From the NCBI GenBank assembly GCA_002454045.1, contig DKID01000036.1:1-29888 (forward strand): a DNA stretch of 29,888 nt, written 5' to 3'. Shown here piece after piece: positions 7,158 through 15,155 of the stretch. This stretch comes from Nitrospina sp. UBA6727. GTDB taxonomy: Bacteria; Nitrospinota; Nitrospinia; Nitrospinales; VA-1. Position 1 is the stretch's first letter; the number at the start of each line of letters is the position of its first letter. The notes under the pieces are model-generated. The model was not told the origin of the DNA. It ran no database searches and saw nothing but the letters and a program-made list of their open reading frames with translations. A program made the position numbers and the translations under genes.

Positions 7158-10100
7158 CTAATTAATTTCCCGCCACTCTTTGAGCAGAGGAAAATATAAA
7201 GCTTTTTTTATAGGACGTTCCTCGCCGTATTTTCGTAGCACCGTTTCGTAGCGGTCTAATTGATGTCTATAGCGTTCTACCTCATTTTCCAAAAATATTT
7301 CAAGATTTTTTCCTTCCCCTTTGTGCGTCCCGGTTTTGTAGTCGATGATCCATCGAACTCCTTCGTCAACGAAGGTGCGGTCGATGACATTTCGAACATA
7401 TCGATTATCCTGCAAGAAAGTCAGAGGATACTCGGAATGAGCATCATCATGCGGGGCTAAAATCCAGAGTCCTCTTTCATCTTCAAGCGTGTTGGTGAGA
7501 GCGAGAACTCCTGACTCCGCCGCTTCTTTCGCTGAGTCGAGAGGCAACCCTTCGCCGAGAAGAGCGGATAGAAGTTTTGGTCGCAAGTTTTCTATTATTT
7601 TTTTGTCGGGTACATTTTTCGATTTTTCTGCAGCCAAATTTTGCAGGCAACGATGTAAGACATTTCCAAGACAACGCGCTGAATTGCCCGCCCAATGATA
7701 TTCAGGCGCAATATATTTTTCATCTTCAACGTCAATCACTTGCCCTTCGACGATGGAATCGGTCGCAACGGGAAGCGAAAAATCTACGGGCAAGCGACGA
7801 ATAGAATGCGTGGTTGTTGTTGCGTCGGATTCGACCGGGCTTGGTTCTGAAACTTCGTGGAGTTTCTCCAGCCATTCTTTTTTTACATGCGGCCAGAGTT
7901 TATTCAGCAAAGATTGAGGATCGGGTTTCCATGTTTTTTCTTTTTCGGAAAATCTCAAATGACCAAATAGATGCAGTTGAGTTTTCGCTCGTGTCGCGGC
8001 AACATACAGGAGTCGCAAAGTTTCATAGCCGTCTTTTTCCTTGTCCAGTCCCGACAAGAATTTGTAGAGGGATGAAGCGGAAGAGCCGCCTTTTTTTTCA
8101 ATCGGGGCAAGTAGCAAATCATCGCCGTGCCGCATCCAGTAAATCAGGCGTCGTTCATCTGCTTTAGTGTGCTTGCCTAGTCCGGGCAAAATGACAAAGT
8201 CAAACTCAAGTCCTTTGGCATTGTGCATGGTCATGATTTGTACGGCGTTTTCGTCAGAGACCAAAGGGCTGGCGTACAAGTTTTTTAGAATTTGGTCGAA
8301 GTTTTCAAACTGTTCTTCTTGTCCCGATTCTATCAGTTCTTCCACCTTGTTGAAAAATACTTCGATGTCATCAGGGCTAGTTCCCAACAGGCAAGCGGGC
8401 CCGCCCAGACTAATCCAGCAAGCTTCCAATATGTCGCGAAAATTTTTGTCGGCAAAACCGTTTACAAAAGGACGAACATTGCAGATGAAATTTTGCGCTC
8501 TTCTATTTCCATCCTCGCTGAGAAGTTCAATGCGGGCGGGATTTTTCAGCAGCGACCACACCGGCGTTTCGGAATCCCGTTCGACCAACGCGTGAATATC
8601 CGCCAACGATAGTCCGCACCACGGCGCTCTTAAGATGGATAGCCAAGCGGTTCGGTCGCCATGAAAACGCAAAGCTTTGAGCAAGGAAAATAAATCTAGA
8701 ATCGCCGACCGATCGGTGAGCGAGTCGATGTTCTTCGCCCTAAAAGCAATGTTGGATTTATGCAAATGCTTCACGATTGAGGCAAGATGAGTGCGCCCTC
8801 TGACCAGAATTGCCACGCTTTTATCAGGGTGCCGAGTTTGGAGATCATCGACCAGAACTGTGATTTGGCGGGCTTCTTCTTCAGCAACGGCGTGGCTATC
8901 TTCGTGGCGGATGGGATGATACACCACGCCGGGATGGATATCTTCTGGCAACACTGCCGACGACTCGGCGTAGGAAATGGCGCCGAGATCGGGGTCATCC
9001 CGATGCGGAAATATTTTTTGAAAACAAGCGTTGACCCAGTCCACTAAATTTTTTTGTGAACGGAAGTTAGATTTCAGCGACAAAGTTTTTAAGCGCAAAG
9101 ACCCTAATCTCTGCGACTGCGTCTTAGTGAACAAACCAACTTCGGCATCCCTGAACCGATAAATAGATTGCTTGGGATCGCCAACGATGAACAGGGTTTT
9201 ACCGTCTCCATCGCTCCACTCGGATGTAAGTTTGCGCAAAAGTTCTTCCTGTTTGTAAGAGGTGTCTTGATATTCATCCACCAAAATATGATGGATTTTG
9301 CAATCGAGATAAAAAAGCAAATCGGTGGGATTTTCTTGCCCGTCGTCATTTGTTTGGACGAGGCCGTTTATTGCGGCAAGAGAAATTTCCGTGAAGTCCG
9401 TGGTCTCCTTCGCGGAAAAAATATTTTTCAGACTTGTATTAATTTCAGGCAAGAGGCGAATGGCGGACTTTAATAAATCCCATTCCGCCGCGGAAAAATC
9501 ACTGCGAGGAAGTTCTTTTACTTCGGCAAGGATACTCAAAAGGGTCGGTTGTTTTTGGAGCGAATCCACCACGCTCCGAAAATCATCTTTCATCGCGGCG
9601 GCGACGGCATCTTTCGCCGCGGGGAAGCCCGACCACTTGTCCACTCTTTTCCGATAAGTATTTTCTCCGGTTAAAAAAAGATGCGCCAATCCTTTCCAGA
9701 TTTTCAGATGCGCAACCGTGGGGGACGGAAAGTTTTGTAGTTGTCCCATGCCGGCGCCTTGGTGGGACGGATCATCGCGCTCCAAATTTTCCGCCGCGTA
9801 GTTGGCGAGTTTCAATATTTTTTGTTGGAGTTTCGGTGCGAATAAATTTTGCAATTTATCGAGACGGGATTGGATTAAATTCGCGACGGCTTGCTCCAGT
9901 TTTTTTCTGTCATCTTCGGTCAAAAGATGGGCTTTCAGATTTTCACGGGGATCAAAAAAGGAGATCATCCATTGATCTCTTTTCGTCAAGAGTTGGACGA
10001 TTCTATTTATGAATTCGCTCTTGGAATTGTCGACGTGCCGAAGAATATTGCGGACGAGTTCGCCGTAAGGACTCGTCGCGTTTTCTGTCAGCGCCATGAC

Positions 10101-10562
10101 ATTTTTTGCGGTTTCGCGGTAAAGGCTTATGGAGTTTTCCTGAACATCCAGACCGGGTCCCATCCCAGATAACAAGGGCATCCTGCGGGTTAGGGAGGAG
10201 CAAAATGAGTCGATGGTCACAATTCGCAAGCGCGCCGGATTGGTCATCAACTGCCACCCGCGCGCTCGATTTTGCGCGAGGACTTTTTGCGCCAGTTCTC
10301 GGACGGCCATCGCTTGCGGTTGGTCGGCGCGTTGTTCGGTTTGCGCTTGGGCGAGGGCGGCAAGAATTCGTTCCTTCATTTCGGCGGCGGCTTTGCGCGT
10401 AAACGTCATCGCCAAAATTTCTTCGGGGAAGTTTGCCCGCCCTAATAGTTTCAGGTAACGTTGAATGACCAACCCGGTTTTCCCCGACCCCGCCGGCGCC
10501 TGAACGATGAAGGACCGATCTGGTTCCAACGCTTGCTCCCGTATTTTTTCGTCCGCCAACAT
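7158..10562 (-). CDS. addA: AddA-type helicase-nuclease (double-strand break repair)
   Basis: AddA is the UvrD/Rep-like 3'-5' helicase and nuclease subunit of AddAB, which resects double-strand breaks for RecA loading. Visible motifs: Walker A APAGSGKT close to the N-terminus, TFTRKAAAEM, Walker B LVDEYQDTS (near 428-436), FIVGDPKQSIYRFRDA, SNFRSQ, and LLYVAATRAKTQL. A C-terminal RecB-type nuclease domain has IDRTF followed by IIDYKTG (D and K near 1075-1077), so the nuclease site looks intact. Length (1134 residues) fits. An upstream TTG at 10565 would add one residue. I prefer the ATG at 10562, whose A is also the last base of the addB stop in TGATG, giving one-base coupling. A homologous UvrD-like helicase of another name is the alternative, but the adjacent addB settles it. 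Confidence 0.92.
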   Translation of the reverse strand: MLADEKIREQALEPDRSFIVQAPAGSGKTGLVIQRYLKLLGRANFPEEILAMTFTRKAAAEMKERILAALAQAQTEQRADQPQAMAVRELAQKVLAQNRARGWQLMTNPARLRIVTIDSFCSSLTRRMPLLSGMGPGLDVQENSISLYRETAKNVMALTENATSPYGELVRNILRHVDNSKSEFINRIVQLLTKRDQWMISFFDPRENLKAHLLTEDDRKKLEQAVANLIQSRLDKLQNLFAPKLQQKILKLANYAAENLERDDPSHQGAGMGQLQNFPSPTVAHLKIWKGLAHLFLTGENTYRKRVDKWSGFPAAKDAVAAAMKDDFRSVVDSLQKQPTLLSILAEVKELPRSDFSAAEWDLLKSAIRLLPEINTSLKNIFSAKETTDFTEISLAAINGLVQTNDDGQENPTDLLFYLDCKIHHILVDEYQDTSYKQEELLRKLTSEWSDGDGKTLFIVGDPKQSIYRFRDAEVGLFTKTQSQRLGSLRLKTLSLKSNFRSQKNLVDWVNACFQKIFPHRDDPDLGAISYAESSAVLPEDIHPGVVYHPIRHEDSHAVAEEEARQITVLVDDLQTRHPDKSVAILVRGRTHLASIVKHLHKSNIAFRAKNIDSLTDRSAILDLFSLLKALRFHGDRTAWLSILRAPWCGLSLADIHALVERDSETPVWSLLKNPARIELLSEDGNRRAQNFICNVRPFVNGFADKNFRDILEACWISLGGPACLLGTSPDDIEVFFNKVEELIESGQEEQFENFDQILKNLYASPLVSDENAVQIMTMHNAKGLEFDFVILPGLGKHTKADERRLIYWMRHGDDLLLAPIEKKGGSSASSLYKFLSGLDKEKDGYETLRLLYVAATRAKTQLHLFGHLRFSEKEKTWKPDPQSLLNKLWPHVKKEWLEKLHEVSEPSPVESDATTTTHSIRRLPVDFSLPVATDSIVEGQVIDVEDEKYIAPEYHWAGNSARCLGNVLHRCLQNLAAEKSKNVPDKKIIENLRPKLLSALLGEGLPLDSAKEAAESGVLALTNTLEDERGLWILAPHDDAHSEYPLTFLQDNRYVRNVIDRTFVDEGVRWIIDYKTGTHKGEGKNLEIFLENEVERYRHQLDRYETVLRKYGEERPIKKALYFPLLKEWREIN

Positions 10563-13246
10563 CAAGGTTCATCCTCCACGGCTGCGAGTTTTCCAGTTTC
10601 CTGAATTCTGCAAAGGGAGCCAAACTCGCAGTGGCGGCAGGGTTCTCCTTTATTAATGGGCGCGACTTGATGGTTCCCCCGCAAAAACTCGTCGGCGACA
10701 TCGGTCAATCTATCCTTCCAATTGTCCAACCACTTTTCCCAACTTAAAGGTTTAGGATTTTCGAACTTGTAACTTGTAATTTTTTTTGACGAGAAGTAGT
10801 CGGCGTCGGCGGCGCCTTTCATCTTTGGTTTGTCGATCGCCAGATGTCCGTAAGCGATGCCAACAGGACGGCTGGCTACTGCGTAAAGAGGCAGTTGCGG
10901 GGATCGTATTTCGTCGTCCTTGAACCAATCTCGCGGCTTCGCATCCTTCCCCGTTTTGTAGTCGATCAATAGCAAGCCATCGTCCGAAATTTCATCGACG
11001 CGATCAATTCGTAGTCGGAGTTTAAGTCCCGAAAGATTTACGGAAATACTTTCCTCTTGGCGGAGTACTTTGAACTCAGGCCTTTTTAGTTCCACTTCAC
11101 GAATCCATTCCCGGATGACATGCACGTTGCGTTCGATTTCGAGTTTATGAAATTGCGATTGGCCTGCCGTGCGTTCCGAACATATTTCAAGCGCCTTTTG
11201 CACGCATTGCTCGACGCGCTTTTCTAGTTCGTCGTCCCGATTGGAAAGGTCGAAAAGATTTTTTTGGTCGGAGGTTTTTGACCAGAAAAGTTCCATGGCT
11301 TTGTGGATTAAGTTCCCGCGATCCAAATTGTCAAAATCAATTTCAGGAGAGGGATAACGTTGGCTGTTCAAACGATGGCGGGCAAATGCGCGAAAAGGAC
11401 AATCCGCCTGATCTTTAATCAAGGCGTAGCCGGACGGAACACCTTCCATCCCGAATTGATTTTCTTCGGAAACCGTAACGGGCAAAAATGCGGACTCCGT
11501 AAATTCCTCTAACTGATTCATGCGCAGGACTTGATCTTTGATGCGATTGGATTGGTGCGCGACTTTTTCATCCGCGGCAAATTGTTTTAGCAGAGGGCTC
11601 ATCTCCAAATTCATATCACCTTCGTGGAGGGAAAAGCTGAGATGAACATCTGGCGCGGCCATCAAAAGACGGTGCACGGATTGCTCGGCAAACTTCAATT
11701 CTCTCTGCGGATTGGAACGCGGGATGGAATGTTCGTTGCGGATTTCATAAGGAATGAACGGATTGGGTTCGGGATGGGCGGGGAGCGTTTCGCTTTGGCA
11801 ACCCATGACCCACAAGTGGTCGAATTTCATTCCAGAGGATTCCAGCAAACCAATTATCTGAATGGAATGTTCCGGCGTTTTGCTCTGAAAAAGATGGCGT
11901 CGGGTTATATGGGTGAGGTGGTTCAAGGCTTCATGCCTGCTGATGCGACCCAGTATTTGGTTCAGCGAACTGAGTTGATTCAAGCAATCTTTCCACGCTT
12001 CAAAAGCCTGATGCCGCTTTGATAGAACAAAATTTTTGTCGTCGCCGTCCGCGGCGGTTGCCGATTTTCCGGGCCAACCGACGGTCTTCAGAAACTCCGA
12101 CGATTCCTTCGCCCATTTTTCCGGCGTCAACTTGTTGTCGTTGCGGGTCCATGATTTTAATTCCGCGACCAGTTGGTTCACCTGCGGAACGCTGTTGTAA
12201 GTTGACGGTTCGAGGGGGACGGCGAGCATTCTTTTTTTTCGCAGGCGGCGTTCCAAGTTTGATATGTCGATGGTCGGCGGAAAAGCGAAACCAAAAAATG
12301 GGCTTTGGATGACGGATAAAAATATGTTCACGGGGACGGCGGACGTCTTCACGTTTAGCAAATTCAACGCCAACTTGATCATCGGTTCTTGCGACAGGGG
12401 AGGGGCTAGCGAAATGTTGAAGGGCAAATCCTGTTCGTCGAGATTGAAAATAATTTTCGGAACCAGTTCCGCCGCCAACTCGCGTTTAAGAAGCGCGCGA
12501 TATTTTTCCAGTTCTGGCACCACGATGCCGATACGTTTCCCGGGCTGAAATATCGACCGCACCCACCGCGCGCAGGCTTCCACTTCGCTCTGCCGATGTT
12601 CGTACTCTCTGACATTTACAGATTGGTTTTCGTCGCTTAATCTTTCCGCGAGAGTTTTGGAGTCTGGCACCGGCGACACGAAATCGACACGCGTTCCATT
12701 TTCTTCGAGGAAATCCAGAAAATATTTCAACTGCGGATTTTGTTCTTCAAACCCCATCACTCGGAGTTGGGGAGGAAACGGTATCGTCCCGTCCTGCATG
12801 GAGTTTCTCACGGCGTCCATGAGCGTGGCGGAATCCAAAGCGTTCATGGATGCAACGCGGCGGTCATATTTTTTCGTCCATCGCAGGAACGCCTTCGCCT
12901 CCGCGGTCTGTTCGTAGCGGTCCGAATTTCGCGGCAGGCGGTATTCGTGAAGCAGGGAAAAAGCTTTGCTGGCTTGCGCGGCGACACCTTGCAAGTGGAG
13001 GAGTTTCAGTTCGGCGGCGTCTCGCTTGATAATTTCTTCCCAAATTTTTTCGCATTGCAACGGACTGATGAGATATTTTTCGGGCCACGATTCGCGCCAA
13101 ACATTTTCCAGCCATGATGATAGCGGCAGTATCGGCGGCGTTTCCCAAGCGTCCACCCCAGCGTTGCGTTTTTGTTCGTCTTGTTCAAGCAAGAGCCAGC
13201 GTGCCAGTCGGTCGTTGACGGTTAGCGTGAGAGGGTGGGCGGTCAT
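10562..13246 (-). CDS. addB: AddB-like nuclease/helicase-fold subunit (probable DNA repair protein, PD-(D/E)XK family)
   Basis: This is the partner of the downstream AddA. The N-terminal half has the degenerate helicase fold of AddB-like proteins, with no convincing Walker A, and carries a DHLWVMG-CQSETLP segment typical of this group. The C-terminal nuclease has H648 in GNLIHKA, D748 in RIDRVDE and D762/K764 in LLIDYKTGKD, an apparently complete active site. Four cysteines are placed as in AddB iron-sulfur clusters: C616 in QADCPFRAF, then C870, C873 and C879 in CRHCEFGSLC. At 894 residues it is shorter than Bacillus AddB (about 1160) and matches the proteobacterial 'probable DNA repair protein' type. 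It starts 63 bases after moaE with no obvious ribosome site and overlaps addA by one base. Confidence 0.85.
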   Translation of the reverse strand: MTAHPLTLTVNDRLARWLLLEQDEQKRNAGVDAWETPPILPLSSWLENVWRESWPEKYLISPLQCEKIWEEIIKRDAAELKLLHLQGVAAQASKAFSLLHEYRLPRNSDRYEQTAEAKAFLRWTKKYDRRVASMNALDSATLMDAVRNSMQDGTIPFPPQLRVMGFEEQNPQLKYFLDFLEENGTRVDFVSPVPDSKTLAERLSDENQSVNVREYEHRQSEVEACARWVRSIFQPGKRIGIVVPELEKYRALLKRELAAELVPKIIFNLDEQDLPFNISLAPPLSQEPMIKLALNLLNVKTSAVPVNIFLSVIQSPFFGFAFPPTIDISNLERRLRKKRMLAVPLEPSTYNSVPQVNQLVAELKSWTRNDNKLTPEKWAKESSEFLKTVGWPGKSATAADGDDKNFVLSKRHQAFEAWKDCLNQLSSLNQILGRISRHEALNHLTHITRRHLFQSKTPEHSIQIIGLLESSGMKFDHLWVMGCQSETLPAHPEPNPFIPYEIRNEHSIPRSNPQRELKFAEQSVHRLLMAAPDVHLSFSLHEGDMNLEMSPLLKQFAADEKVAHQSNRIKDQVLRMNQLEEFTESAFLPVTVSEENQFGMEGVPSGYALIKDQADCPFRAFARHRLNSQRYPSPEIDFDNLDRGNLIHKAMELFWSKTSDQKNLFDLSNRDDELEKRVEQCVQKALEICSERTAGQSQFHKLEIERNVHVIREWIREVELKRPEFKVLRQEESISVNLSGLKLRLRIDRVDEISDDGLLLIDYKTGKDAKPRDWFKDDEIRSPQLPLYAVASRPVGIAYGHLAIDKPKMKGAADADYFSSKKITSYKFENPKPLSWEKWLDNWKDRLTDVADEFLRGNHQVAPINKGEPCRHCEFGSLCRIQETGKLAAVEDEP

Positions 13247-13309
13247 GTTCGTTGCGGAAGGAGTCGGATGAACGCGTCGTCGTTTTTGATTGGCAAGGCG
13301 GGTGGATGG

Positions 13310-13747
13310 TTAGGGGGTGTCTTGAACCCAGACTTCGCCGTTGGAAGTGGTTTCGCGTTTCCAGATTGGAGTGGTACGTTTGAGTTCGGCGATTGCCCAC
13401 TCGCAGGCTTTGAAAGTTTCTTGCCGATGCTCTCCGGCGGCGACGATCAAAACAATATTTTCGCCGATGTCGATGGGACCGATTCGGTGGATGATGCTCA
13501 TGTCGATGATGCCGAAATCCTTCACGGCTTTTTCCCGAATCTCTTCCATTTTTTTTTCCGCCATTTTCGGGTAATGTTCGAAATCAAGTTTGGTGATATT
13601 TTCACCTTTCGAAAGTTCCCTCCCGGTTCCCAAAAAAGTGGTGATGCCGCCGATGTTGCGGGAAACTTTTTTCATAGTTTCGATTTCTTCGGTGACGGAA
13701 AAATCTTCCGACTGGATACGTATTTTAGAATCGGTTGAGGTGCTCAT
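13310..13747 (-). CDS. moaE: Molybdopterin synthase catalytic (large) subunit MoaE
   Basis: MoaE, with MoaD as sulfur carrier, converts cyclic pyranopterin monophosphate to molybdopterin in the cytoplasm. The 145-residue product shows the family's order: GGITTFLGTGR, LDFEHYPKMAEKKM, IIHRIG...IGENIVLI-V, EHRQETFKACEWAIAELK, and the active-site TTPIWKRE with the conserved lysine. AAGGA sits 7 bases before the ATG and overlaps the end of moaD, which is only 10 bases upstream. Context and motifs make the call secure. Confidence 0.95.
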   Translation of the reverse strand: MSTSTDSKIRIQSEDFSVTEEIETMKKVSRNIGGITTFLGTGRELSKGENITKLDFEHYPKMAEKKMEEIREKAVKDFGIIDMSIIHRIGPIDIGENIVLIVAAGEHRQETFKACEWAIAELKRTTPIWKRETTSNGEVWVQDTP

Positions 13748-13757
13748 GATGTTGTCC

Positions 13758-14012
13758 TTATTTTGTTCCGCCCGAAAACGGCGGGAGAAACGCCACTTCG
13801 TCGCCGTCGCGGATGATGGTATCGTCGTCGGCCATTTCCTGATTGACCGAGATCAAAACTTTTTTCGCCCGGATCATCTCCCCCATTTTTGGCGCGGTCG
13901 CGGCGATGATATCACTCAGTTGATCCAGGGTGACCGGGTTTTTAATATCCAAATGATCTTCCTCTTTTTCGACGACGGATTTCAAACTGGCGAAGTATTT
14001 AAGAGTTATCAT
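13758..14012 (-). CDS. moaD: Molybdopterin synthase sulfur-carrier subunit MoaD, with two residues after Gly-Gly
   Basis: MoaD is a ubiquitin-fold carrier whose C-terminal glycine is thiocarboxylated and donates sulfur in the MoaE active site. The 84-residue product begins ITLKYFASLKS and ends DGDEVAFLPPFSGGTK. The VAFLPP..GG signature is typical, but family members normally terminate at Gly-Gly, whereas this one continues with Thr-Lys before the TAA. Either a peptidase trims it, or it is poorly active, or a second MoaD exists elsewhere. The start overlaps the moaC stop as ATGA (14009-14012), indicating translational coupling, and moaE follows 10 bases later. Confidence 0.92.
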   Translation of the reverse strand: MITLKYFASLKSVVEKEEDHLDIKNPVTLDQLSDIIAATAPKMGEMIRAKKVLISVNQEMADDDTIIRDGDEVAFLPPFSGGTK

Positions 14013-14521
14013 TTTTCGGCTTTCAATTCCCTATCAAAAGTTCCCGACTTGCCGCCGGATTTGTGAAGCAATCCGATGTGACCGAAATACATATTTCTGT
14101 CGACGGCTTTGCACATGTCGTAAATGGTGAGCGCGGTCATGGAAACCGCGGTCAAGGCTTCCATCTCCACTCCGGTTTGCCCGGTCACTTTGACCGTGGC
14201 GGTGACGGTGATGGAACATAATCCCGTCGCCGCGGCGGGCGCCGAATTTTTCTGGAAACCGATGTCCACGCTGGTCAGGAGAAGAGGGTGACACATGGGG
14301 ATGACTTCATGCGTTCGCTTTGCTCCCATGATGCCGGCGACTTGCGCCACGGCGAGCACGTCGCCTTTTTTGATTTGCCCCTCGTTAATCCGTTGCAAAG
14401 TTTCCGGCCGCATATACACGTCCCCGCTGGCCACCGCTTTGCGGGGAGTGTGATCCTTGTCGGACACATCGACCATGCGGGCACGCCCTTCCTTATTAAA
14501 ATGCGTCAATGGATTATTCAT
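14009..14521 (-). CDS. moaC: Cyclic pyranopterin monophosphate synthase MoaC
   Basis: MoaC completes the first step of molybdenum-cofactor synthesis after the radical enzyme MoaA, forming cyclic pyranopterin monophosphate. The 170-residue product contains MVDVSDK, GDVLAVAQVAGIMGAK, the hallmark MCHPLLLT, TGVEMEALTA, YDMCKAVDRNM and a conserved lysine-rich SGGKSG, all expected for a functional enzyme. It is the first gene of the moaCDE run, and moaD overlaps its stop codon. No moaA or moaB lies in the window. There is no clear ribosome site before the ATG. The upstream 200 bases carry direct repeats that may be regulatory. Confidence 0.96.
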   Translation of the reverse strand: MNNPLTHFNKEGRARMVDVSDKDHTPRKAVASGDVYMRPETLQRINEGQIKKGDVLAVAQVAGIMGAKRTHEVIPMCHPLLLTSVDIGFQKNSAPAAATGLCSITVTATVKVTGQTGVEMEALTAVSMTALTIYDMCKAVDRNMYFGHIGLLHKSGGKSGTFDRELKAEK

Positions 14522-14548
14522 ATTGTCACGATGATGCGCGCATGATTT

Positions 14549-14578
14549 TTTTCATTAGAAAACTTTTCATTAGAAAAC
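14549..14578. repeat. Tandem 15-bp repeat upstream of moaC
   Basis: TTTTCATTAGAAAAC occurs twice back to back (14549-14563 and 14564-14578). Each unit is itself a near-palindrome (GTTTTCTAATGAAAA on the other strand). On the moaC strand each copy contains TCTAAT, a five-of-six match to a sigma70 -10 box, so it may overlap the promoter or serve as a regulator site. Function is inferred only from position. Confidence 0.7.
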
Positions 14579-14587
14579 GCGGTGATG

Positions 14588-14639
14588 TTTTTCGCGGCGT
14601 CGGATATTTTTCGCAACGCTACTGAACATTTTTCGCAAC
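14588..14639 (-). promoter_or_regulatory. Repeated TTTTTCGC motif upstream of moaC, possible operator
   Basis: TTTTTCGC appears at 14588-14595, 14607-14614 and 14629-14636. The last two are part of a longer identical 12-mer, ATTTTTCGCAAC (14606-14617 and 14628-14639), spaced 22 bases apart, about two helical turns. Such phased direct repeats in front of a biosynthetic operon suggest binding of a regulator. I cannot name the protein: the motif is not an evident ModE or Fnr/NarL site. Confidence 0.4.
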
Positions 14640-14722
14640 ACTGATTGTACCGCAACAAAGCGGCGCGCTCAATGAGATTTATGAAGCCGCCATCGTTGTC
14701 ACCACCGCGGCGGTGCTTTTTG

Positions 14723-15106
14723 CTACACGGGTTCGTAGAGACCTAAGATGTTGCCGTCAGGGTCTTGAAAACGAGCCAACTTTCCGTAGGAATAAATTTC
14801 TATGTTGCCGACCAACGCGGCGTCCAACTCCTTTAACCGCAGGACAAAACCTTCGATCGGTCGCGCAAGAAAATAAACGATAGCGCCGTCGCGGCGGCGG
14901 GATGACGGCGGCGGCGGTGACGCGGCGCGGTGGGGCAATGACGGCGGCGGCACTTTTTGCAACGCCAATCTTTGTCCGCCCAGTTTAAATTCCGCCCAGT
15001 CGTCTCTGCGAAACAAAGGTTTTTCCCCCAGCGCCTTCTGGTAGAATTTCACGGCTTTGTCGAGATTTGTAACCGGGTAAGAAATGAACGCTATTTCTGT
15101 CCGCAT
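14723..15106 (-). CDS. VOC (glyoxalase/bleomycin-resistance fold) family protein with a low-complexity insert
   Basis: The 127-residue product has the two half-modules of the vicinal-oxygen-chelate fold: IAFISYPVTNLDKAVKFYQKALG at the start, and IEIYSYGKLARFQDPDGNILGLYEPV at the end, the latter with the typical F.DPDGN.LGL strand. Function within this large superfamily (lyases, dioxygenases, resistance binding proteins) cannot be told. Between residues about 52 and 74 there is a Pro/Ser/Arg-rich stretch (PPPSLPHRAAS, then PPPPSSRRRDG) that does not belong to the fold. It is encoded by the GC-rich repeat seen in intergenic DNA and appears to be a tolerated loop insertion. It is divergent from the DMT permease gene, with 49 bases between them. 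Confidence 0.75.
   Translation of the reverse strand: MRTEIAFISYPVTNLDKAVKFYQKALGEKPLFRRDDWAEFKLGGQRLALQKVPPPSLPHRAASPPPPSSRRRDGAIVYFLARPIEGFVLRLKELDAALVGNIEIYSYGKLARFQDPDGNILGLYEPV
14881..14955. repeat. GC-rich GTCATYCC/GGRATGACGG-type repeat inside the VOC gene
   Basis: The stretch contains GGGATGACGGCGG and, about 45 bases on, GCAATGACGGCGG, embedded in GGC/GGT/GAC triplets. On the minus strand it reads CCGTCATTGCCCC and CCGTCATCCCGCC. The same cores occur in intergenic DNA at 5199, 28237 and 29713. Here it is in frame with the coding sequence. Confidence 0.6.
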
Positions 15107-15155
15107 ACTGGAAATCCCGCCTCACGTTTTAACGAAATAATTTGGAGCCTAAAAC

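Noticed and set aside
14034..14545. Overlapping long open frames opposite or within moaC and other GC-rich genes
   Set aside because: They have no ribosome sites or recognisable domains and are typical shadows of codon bias in real genes.
14686..14725. CACCGCCGCGGTG palindrome after the VOC gene as an intrinsic terminator
   Set aside because: On the VOC strand no T-run follows the palindrome; it appears to be part of the dispersed GC-rich repeat.
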